This document shows positions 57,063 through 64,000 of a DNA stretch of 64,000 nt, one piece after another (position 1 is the stretch's first letter; every line of letters starts with the position of its first letter). Under the pieces are notes generated by a model. That model was not told where the DNA came from. It saw only the letters and a program-made list of their open reading frames with translations, and did not search any database. A program made the position numbers and the translations under genes. Where the stretch lies: contig JACVRA010000025.1 in the NCBI GenBank assembly GCA_019828545.1, forward strand, positions 20,771 to 84,770, given 5' to 3'. The DNA comes from Paracamarosporium sp. OC-R06-R3. Taxonomy: Eukaryota; Ascomycota; Dothideomycetes; Pleosporales; Didymosphaeriaceae.

Positions 57063-57815
57063 ATGGGCAAACTCAACACAGCCATCAAACTCGGCCAGAC
57101 CGCCGTCAAGGTCGGCCGCAACGCGCAAGAACTCCACGCCACTACTACCGAAATCCGCGCAACCACCACTGAACTCCGTGCCATGGACAAACGCGAGCTC
57201 GGCCGCGCCGCGGGACACGCCGCCTACACTGAAGGCGCCGCGACGGGCAAAGACCTTGGGAAGACATGGCTCAAGACATTCGAGGTCGTGCCGCGCATCG
57301 TCTGCCGCGGTCTGCAGTTTCTCTTCGCTCTCATCGCGTGCGGTTTTTACAGCTATGCGAACCACAAGGACGGCGAAGGGATTGCGTCCGAATGGCTGTT
57401 TGCGCTTACCGTCTGCGGGTTGTCGGCCACCACGGCGGTGCTGTTCGCCCTGGCGACGCCCTTGGGCGCTATCCCCTGCATCGGCAGTAGGATCAAACTG
57501 TGCAAAACGTACCGCGCGTTTGCTTGGGATCTGGCCCTCTTTGTGTGCTGGCTCGTTACCTTCGGGCTCTTCGCGGCCATCTTCCTGCACAGGGACAACG
57601 ACGACGTGTACAAAGGCGCGAAGCCGGCGCCAATGAAGATGGCCGTGTGGATCGACTTCGTCAACGTCTTGCTGTGGTTGGTGTCCGGGGTGTATGGGGC
57701 ACTGAAGACATTCTTGGGCGACAAGGCGGATCAGATGACGGAGAAGCTGGGTTCTAAGATGTTTGGGGGGAGGGAGGGGCCGGCAAAGACGGATGGATAT
57801 GCGGAGAGCGTTTAG
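57063..57815 (+). CDS. Four-helix membrane protein, MARVEL-like architecture
   Basis: Intact single exon, 250 aa, distinctly GC-rich at third positions compared with its neighbours. The N-terminal 80 residues are helical and polar with repeated TTTEIRATTTELRA. Four hydrophobic segments follow at about residues 78-99 (GLQFLFALIACGFYSYA), 110-143, 153-174 (AWDLALFVCWLVTFGLFAAIF) and 195-218 (AVWIDFVNVLLWLVSGVYG). This matches MARVEL-type four-helix proteins, but I cannot confirm the family. It is the only undamaged gene between 50.3 and 61 kb, which argues that it is under selection or recently arrived. The minus-strand frame covering the same bases is a shadow caused by high GC. Confidence 0.8.
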   Translation: MGKLNTAIKLGQTAVKVGRNAQELHATTTEIRATTTELRAMDKRELGRAAGHAAYTEGAATGKDLGKTWLKTFEVVPRIVCRGLQFLFALIACGFYSYANHKDGEGIASEWLFALTVCGLSATTAVLFALATPLGAIPCIGSRIKLCKTYRAFAWDLALFVCWLVTFGLFAAIFLHRDNDDVYKGAKPAPMKMAVWIDFVNVLLWLVSGVYGALKTFLGDKADQMTEKLGSKMFGGREGPAKTDGYAESV

Positions 57816-58204
57816 GCAGATACTATTAATTGATCTGTGGTATGCCAATAGTTATCCTGTGAATGTGCAACCAACAAGTTCGCGTGATAATATATTCTAC
57901 TACTGGCGCAAAGACGACGAGACAGGAAAGGGTATAATATTAGCACGTGCTCTACGCTAACTAATTACGTTATTATATATAGAAATAGTTAAGAGTAAAA
58001 GTTAATACTAGTATTAGAGGTTATAAGTTCAGGAAAAGGTTTTATGTAAATATATTAAAGTAAAATAAATAGCTCTTAAACCTAAAAATATTAAAGTTTA
58101 GATAACAATAGTTATATTTATAGTGTTATAGTCTAGGTGCTATATACTTAACAAAGTCTAGTAGGTCTAGGCTAGGTTAAGGCAGTGCTATAGAAAGTAT
58201 GAGG
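57816..58204. other. AT-rich intergenic block
   Basis: From about 57960 the sequence is dominated by TTA/TAG/ATA words without frames, a small RIP-like island between the membrane protein and the PKS relic. Confidence 0.55.
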
Positions 58205-59225
58205 TTATAAATATAGACTTATAGGGCTAGCACCTTCACCAAGAGTGATTGTGAGTCTTCCTTCGGCCGCCGGCTGTAGATCGTGAGAAGGCCCTTTTGA
58301 CCACGAGAAGGTAAATTGTGCTGTGATAGAGCCCTTGGAATCTTGTTTTATCCCGTTTAAGGTGAAGAGAGCTTTAAAGATTTCTGTTTCATTGTTCTCA
58401 TTGAACACCATCGGTTGTTGGATGGTAAAGTCATGAAGCTCTACAAGCTGCAGCGAATCTTCTAGTGTGAGAAAGGAGAAACTTTCCATGGCGATCGCGA
58501 TTTATATAGTCGCCAGAAGAACGGTTTGGCCTTAGATCTTGTGACCTGCGAGCCAGGTGAAATCTTTAAGCCAGATGATATTGGACCATTGCATTTGTTC
58601 TGATGTCATATTGGGAGCGAGGCTGCCTAGTAGTGGGCTGGGAGCATGGTCTCCTAGATGTGCTACTCTGGATGGGCGCGATTCGTGCCAATATTGACGA
58701 TCGTGAGCCCATCAGTAGACTGGGAGGCCTGGGACGAAAGCATGGTTCGCTTCAACCTATGGAATCTTCGAATTGATCAAAGTCAATCTTCGGGTCAGGC
58801 ACAACTGACAACAGAAAGCCGAGAGCAGTCGCAAAACTCTGTGTGGCTGCGGTGGAGCGTAGCAAAAGGCTCGTATAAGGAAGCTCGGTAGAGATTCGGT
58901 TTGGATAGTCTCGCGTAAGGGGCCTTTAAGTGCAGCGTGCGGTCCTACTTCAATCATGGCATCGTACGGGCCAAGATCCATGGCAGCTTGGACGGCTTGG
59001 GTGAAGTGGACGGAGAGGATGAGATTCTTACACCAATACTCGCCGCCCAGACTGTTGAAGATATTCACATCGACCACATGCCCGGGGTCCACACTCGAGA
59101 CCTAAGCACATGCACCGTTAGATTGCTGCACCGTGATGTTGCAGCGATCCATCGCGTCAAGGTACGGTTGTGAACGCGGGGTCATGAGGGACGAATGGTA
59201 TGCTTTGTCGACCTTGAGCCGTACT
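58205..59225 (-). pseudogene. Fragment of a second reducing-type PKS (end of AT, piece of DH)
   Basis: Reading right to left, 59225-58930 encodes the end of an acyltransferase: DKAYHSSLMTP, then a TAG at 59104-59102 where the family has Trp (CAW), then GEYWCKNLILSVHFTQAV and MIEVGPHAALKGPLRETI. After about 58900 the frame is lost. From 58489 to 58205 a different block reads LQLVELHDFTIQQPMVFNEN and LQPAAEGRLTITLGE, which fits the inter-domain/DH region of a reducing PKS. KS, most of AT, ER, KR and ACP are missing. It is not a copy of the PKS at 37 kb, since the corresponding text differs clearly. It is a dead remnant of another polyketide gene. Confidence 0.75.
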
Positions 59226-59659
59226 AAATGTGTAAGTAAAACTACTTAGTATTCCCTACACAGCCTTATATATATATAAGATCCAACGCCTTTTTTTTTT
59301 CTTTTACATCTCTGAATTGGCTAATCATTATGCTGCCAAGATCTAGAAAGCGATGGGGGCGATTATGGCTGGAGATGACGCTTTTAAGTGGCCCACACAG
59401 TCTCGATCAGCATGCGCCTCTCTTCGAGACTACCAACCAACGCCCAATGCGTAATCAGGCTTAAATCACCCAAAGTCTAAGTTGCATCGTGTGCGAGGCT
59501 ATGTATCCTCCCGCCCCCAGCCTGCTATCAAGAAGCGTGGACATATAAATAGCCTTACCGGCCGTCCCACTCCGTTGCACCCTTCCTCACCCGGCGATGC
59601 AGATCCATTGAGAAACCCAGAATGAGCCCAGCGTAATCTGGAGTATTCGTCGCAAACCA
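59226..59659. other. Intergenic
   Basis: Includes a T-rich run and TATATATATA near 59268. The C/A-rich part before 59620 resembles a leader for the next gene. No gene called. Confidence 0.45.
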
Positions 59660-60720
59660 GTGCCCAGTCAAGAGGTCACAGCCGTGCCTCTCCTCGACGA
59701 GGCTGAGACTGTCCAACGTTTCCCACAAGGCTGGCCCACATCACCCAGTGTTGTAAAAGTCTCTGTCTATACGATTCTCTGGAGTGTACTAGTCGATCTC
59801 ATATTGCTGGCTTGCTCTGTGGCTTTCTTCGTTTTTGCATGGATCGTCAAATCCTATGATGGATCGCCGACGCAGGACAGCCCCCATGCGAAAGAACGCC
59901 TTCTGAGCGCAACTAAATATGTATGTGTCCATAGGTGTCGGCTACTTCTCCTCATTTGTAATATGAACAGGGTCCTACCGTCTTCCCAATACTCTTCGCT
60001 GCCGTCGTGGGCCGAGCAGCACACGCTATCATGATCTGGCGATTAGAGACAGGAGAGCATATCAGCGTTCTCGATACACTCGCTGGCAGTACATCATTGA
60101 CAGGTACTATCACATCGCTCTTCAAGCTTCGCGTTATCAGCGGCCTAGGTGTGATCCTAGTCACTGTTTGGGCCTTGTCCCCCGTTGGTGGTCAGGCATC
60201 GTTTCGGCAATTTAGCATCGGTACAAGGATAGATTCCGAACCCACTTTGTATAACTACACCATAACGTCCGGGAACCACGCTCTTTATGGGTCCTCGGAC
60301 CGCAATGCGGTCTGGGAAGCCGTCAACAGCCTCTTCATTGCGGCGGTTGTGGGGTCATCACACACAAAGACATCGCCGCTTGATCTCTGGAGCAATGTCA
60401 AAATACCCAGGATCGAGCAGTTCGAAAGTAACAATGATATCGTTTCTGATCATGACGGCTGGTATAACACTGGAATCAATCAGAATAAAAAATCTGATCC
60501 AATAATCTTCACATCTCTAACAGGGTTCCCAATGACCGGCTTTGAAAACTCGGACTTTATAGACAACAAATGGAATATCCAGACATCGTATTTCAATATC
60601 AGCAACTGTGTCCTTTCTGACCCCTCTTATGGCCAGCATCCCCCAAACACGTCTTACGTTAACGTAGTTTACAAGCGAGCTGCGAATACAAGCGAGCTGC
60701 GAACCCCACCAAGTCTCTAA
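59660..60720 (+). pseudogene. Truncated multi-pass membrane protein of unknown family
   Basis: Exons 59660-59920 and 59971-60720 are joined by a 50-bp intron (GTATGT..GAACAG) giving SATKY|GPTVFPILFAAVVGRAAH. Helices: VLVDLILLACSVAFFVFAWIV, FPILFAAVVG, and the VISGLGVILVTVWALSPVGGQ region. The ectodomain has YNYT and NVKIPRIEQ. The SPVGGQ..R element and the layout are typical of a large group of uncharacterised fungal membrane proteins. No ATG is found in frame at the front; a GTG stands where a start would be natural (GTG-CCC-AGT at 59660). The protein stops at 60720 in the middle of the ectodomain, before the expected later helices. It is probably truncated at both ends. Confidence 0.5.
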
Positions 60721-60783
60721 GCCTTTTGTAGCGTATAGTATCACAACGCATCAATCTTCTATTAGTATAAAAGCTGTAATATA

Positions 60784-61365
60784 TCAAGTAGCCTCTATAG
60801 AAGCCTTCTTACACGTACGCGAGTTATGCCCAGGCTCCCTACAGCGCGTGCAGCGCGCTGAAGCCTGCCGGCTCACACCTGATCGCGCCTTGCCTTGCCG
60901 CGTTTCTCCCTCTAGTTGCTGCTCAACAGCCTTTTGAGCGATAATATCCTCTCCCTCTGCCTTTGATAGAGTCCCTTGCTTCTAGATTCGCTTCTTTTTA
61001 CGTTTTTTACGTGCTGTTGCGGCCTTATTTGCTCTCTCAAGGCTTAAGATTCGCTCGCGCATAAGCGCTATCTGATGCATCGCTCTAGAAGAGCCTCTCT
61101 CTAGCTGATTGAGCCTCTCAATAATAGAACTAGGCGACGAGCTCTTGTGCGCGCGAATCCGATCGCGAATTAACGTTGATTGAGCCTCTACTTCGCGCTG
61201 GTTACTCGGTGTTATAGCCTCCCATAGGGCCTCTAGTAGGGCTGCTGGCGACGGTGTTCTATAGTCGCAGTTGGGGTTAGGGTTGTGAGGGCCCGAGGGT
61301 AGGAACACTAAAACCAACAACGCTAAATATGGCGGAAAATCGTGTGGAATAACTGTAGGATGCAT
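60784..61365 (-). mobile_element. C-terminal tail of a pogo/CENP-B-type DNA transposase, one stop
   Basis: The minus frame from 61365 reads TPSPAALLEALWEAITPSN, RERILSLERANKAATARKKR (coiled-coil plus basic stretch), then a TAG at 60984-60982. The same frame continues with KQGTLSKAEGEDIIAQKA and a CCHC zinc knuckle, CTRCREPGHNSRTC, to TGA 60786-60784. This is the usual C-terminus of fungal pogo-like (DDE1) transposases. The catalytic DDE part should lie upstream, that is, to the right in the AT-rich block, but is unreadable there. CAG to TAG at the stop is a CpA-to-TpA change. Confidence 0.7.
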
Positions 61366-61847
61366 AGTCGTAGTATAGGAAGTATAAATATACTTAAATT
61401 AGTATATTTAGGGGCGTTATTATAGGTAGATGTAGGTAGATGTTTAGGTAGGAGATGGTTAGTTGCAATATAGAAAACCTAATCTAGTAAAGCACTAACT
61501 TATAGTAATATAAATATTTAAATTAGGTTAGGTATAGTCTAAGTAGTAATATAAATATTTAAATTAGGTATAGTACTAGTAGCCTATTACCCTTAATAAG
61601 TACTTACGTAAGATATATATTATAATTCCTACAACGATATAAAATTATATAGTATATTTAAAATATAATCTATCTAGTATAAATAACCTCTATTACTAAA
61701 TCCCCTAAAAGGCAACTATTAATTAATATTACTTTTAATAGGTAAGGTAGGTTTATATATTAATATTTTCTTAAGCTACTACTTCTTCTATATATACTTT
61801 ATTATAGTTATTATACGTTACTATTATATTCTTTTAATTTCCCCCCC

Positions 61848-61899
<52 letters not shown>

Positions 61900-64000
61900 T
61901 TCTCTCTCTTTTTCTCTCTCTTTCTATTACCATGGCTCTGCGTCTCTTTTCTATTTAAATTACCTTTTCTTATATATTTTACTATCTCTTGCCACGTCTT
62001 TCTACGACGAGGTTAGATTATGTCTAGAGTAAAGAAGGGGTATAAACGTCCTTAAAAATACTAAACCTAAGAAGTAGCTAAAGAAGTAGTTAATATAGCT
62101 AACTAAGTATTACAATAATAATAGAAAAATGCCTAGCTATAATAGTAAACTAGTAGTAGTAATTTTTAAATTAAATTTAACCTATACTACCTCTTTTAAT
62201 AAGCTAAAGTAAAAGGGGACGTATAGATTATAATAATAGATAATAAAATTTAGACTAAAAGCCTAAATATACTAATTAATAAGAACTATCTATAATTACT
62301 AAAGGTAACTACTTAAGGTTAACCTTTCCTCTACTCTAATATTCTTATTAGGGATTATTTCTTTTTAACTTTAAATTATTTAAACTTATATTATCTTTTA
62401 CTAGATTATTAAATTTTATATATATGAAACTTATACTATTAATTATTCTTATTTATTTATTTATTTCTTTATTATATATATATACTGGCTATAGAAGTAC
62501 TAACTATATTTTTAAAAAATAGTTAAATAAGGTACTCTAGATTAGAGATAAATATAAAGAAATACTATAATAGTTACTACTACTAAAAAGTATCTAGGCT
62601 AATAGTTATTTTAGAATACTAATACCTTAAGTATTCCCTTTTATAAACCTACCTATACTATTATAAATTATAACATTAATTACTTTACTTAGCTGGCCAA
62701 TTAAATTTATAGTATAGGGCCCTTAAGAGTCGTCTAAAGCACTACATTTCAATATTATATATTATAATATAAAGGGGGTAGAGGCGCTAAAGGGAATATT
62801 AATAGAGGAATAAAAAGAAATACTAAAAGCATTATTAAAATTACTAATAGAGGAAGTTATAAATATTATAATAAAACTAATAAAGTAGCTAATATAATTT
62901 TATAGCTATAAAATAAATATATATAGTTAATTAGAGTAGGACTATAGTATTAATTTAAGGGGATATATTATACTTAATAATTTTATTTTATATTATAAAG
63001 TAATACCTAATATACTAAATACTATATATATACTTATAAAGGGCTATATATATTCCTTTAATATTAAAAAATAAAAGTATACCTTTTTTAAAACTATAAC
63101 TAAAGAACTAGTAATACTAAAAAAAGTATATATATAATATTTCTATACTAGTTAACCCTCTACTTTATTAATAATTATTTATAATATTAATAGTATTATA
63201 GGTTTTATATTTAGCCTAGTAGTAGTTAAATAGGAAATCTACTTTAACCTTATATTATATATAGTATTTAATTTAGTAATTAATATATACCTTACCTTTC
63301 CTATTTTTAATAAGTATAATTAAATATAATAGATTCTCCTATATATAATATTATATTATTTACTTAGTAGGCTAGTAGAGTAGAAGAATATTATACTCTA
63401 CCTTTTCTTTTTCTATTTATATATACGGCATAAGGTAAATAGCTATCTTAACTAAAAAATATTATAAAGGTAGATAGACTAAGTCTTACTTTTTATTATA
63501 TATAGTTAAACTTTTATAGCTACTATATAATACTATCTAGCTAGGTATAAGTATAATAAGCTAGTTAGTAAGATAAGCTATACTAAGTTATATATATATA
63601 AAAATAAGATAGAAGTATACTACTAGTATATTTACTATTTTTTTTAACTTAAGATATTATAGAAGGTATAGAATATAGTTTTCTATACTATTAAAGAAAA
63701 AAAACTATATAACTTTTAAAACGTATAAATCTTCTTTACTATTAAAAACCTTAAGGTATTAAGTAAATAGTTAATATTATAGTAAATATAAGATAACTAC
63801 TTTCTATACTAAAATTAAGTTATTAATATTAAATACCTTATATAATAAGGCTTAGAACTTATTAATTATATTAGGCCCTAGTAGCTTAGTTAAGCTATAA
63901 TTATTAAAAGCTTAAATAAGTAGGATTTTAATAACGTAAATTAGGTCTACTATATAGCTAACTTTTTACTATAGATAGCTTAATAGCTTTTCTATATTCT
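61366..64000. repeat. Extremely AT-rich, RIP-like block without ORFs
   Basis: By eye mostly A/T with TTA, CTA, TAG and ATA words dominating; CA, TG, CG and GC-rich words are rare. No frame above about 60 codons was found on either strand. It begins sharply after about 61375, next to the readable transposase tail, and runs to the window edge. This is the expected look of heavily RIP-mutated transposable-element DNA. The element types cannot be told. Confidence 0.8.
61853..61893. repeat. (CT)n dinucleotide microsatellite
   Basis: A long CT run following CCCCCCCTCC and followed by CTTT-rich pyrimidine sequence, embedded in the AT-rich block. It is one of the few C-rich spots there, and its C residues (CpT) would not be RIP targets. 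Confidence 0.9.

Noticed and set aside
56982..57848. 288-codon open frame on the minus strand opposite the four-helix membrane protein
   Set aside because: It is rich in H/R/G/Q without domain character and mirrors the GC-rich plus-strand gene, whose hydrophobic helices are far more convincing.
61366..64000. Reverse-transcriptase or integrase reading in the AT-rich block
   Set aside because: A few frames gave vaguely element-like text, but every frame has stops every few codons and no conserved motif could be verified.
1..64000. tRNA, rRNA genes or CRISPR arrays
   Set aside because: No cloverleaf with a GGTTCGANTCC-type arm was noticed, no rRNA-like sequence and no spaced direct repeats. 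CRISPR is not expected in a fungal nuclear genome.

Overview
The window is genomic DNA of a filamentous ascomycete (Pezizomycotina). A Dothideomycete such as a Pleosporalean is my inference, not shown. The support is short GT-AG introns of about 46-106 bp with CTAAC/CTGAC-like branch sites, fungal-only families (Zn2Cys6 regulator, SAT4/Pth11-type rhodopsin-domain proteins, HET protein, highly reducing polyketide synthase), very AT-rich blocks without ORFs, and isolated Trp-to-stop or CA-to-TA type nonsense codons that resemble repeat-induced point mutation (RIP). All exon joins were worked out by hand from frame, donor, branch and acceptor signals; no search was run.

Left part (1-22.3 kb): a multi-pass membrane protein, an SNG1-like (DUF3533) membrane protein, a 2-oxoglutarate/Fe(II) oxygenase, a rhodopsin-domain receptor-like protein, a PaaI-type hotdog thioesterase, a class I terpene synthase, a Zn2Cys6-like regulator that appears to lack its sixth cysteine, a long gene-poor stretch (14.3-18.1 kb), a SAM methyltransferase, a rhodopsin-domain relic, and a wax-synthase/MBOAT-type acyltransferase with an in-frame stop. 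Terpene synthase, regulator, methyltransferase and acyltransferase could be a (partly dead) terpenoid locus.

Middle part (22.3-44.8 kb): an AT-rich block and a 492-base assembly gap, a CotH-kinase-like relic, then the most interesting region, a polyketide gene cluster. It holds a bANK regulator (bZIP basic region plus ankyrin repeats, the TOXE architecture), a secreted FAD-linked oxidase, a short-chain dehydrogenase, a cytochrome P450, an alpha/beta hydrolase like PKS-associated releasing or transfer enzymes, and a six-exon 2417-residue highly reducing PKS (KS-AT-DH-degenerate MT-ER-KR-ACP). All six look intact. The SDR and P450 are divergent, as are the hydrolase and PKS, so each pair shares an intergenic region. 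The first of these contains a perfect match to the published TOXE tox-box consensus. The simplest model is that the PKS makes a reduced chain, the hydrolase releases or transfers it, and the P450, SDR and FAD oxidase tailor it. The product cannot be named.

Right part (44.8-64 kb): a belt of damaged genes (an unknown ORF, a HET protein with three Trp-to-stop changes, a 5'-truncated acyl-CoA ligase with a membrane tail, a TmpA-like membrane flavoprotein with two stops, an F-box-like protein, a second PKS fragment, a truncated membrane protein) with only two intact-looking genes among them: an HSL-type alpha/beta hydrolase and a four-helix membrane protein. It ends with the zinc-knuckle tail of a DNA transposon and 2.6 kb of extremely AT-rich, ORF-free DNA.
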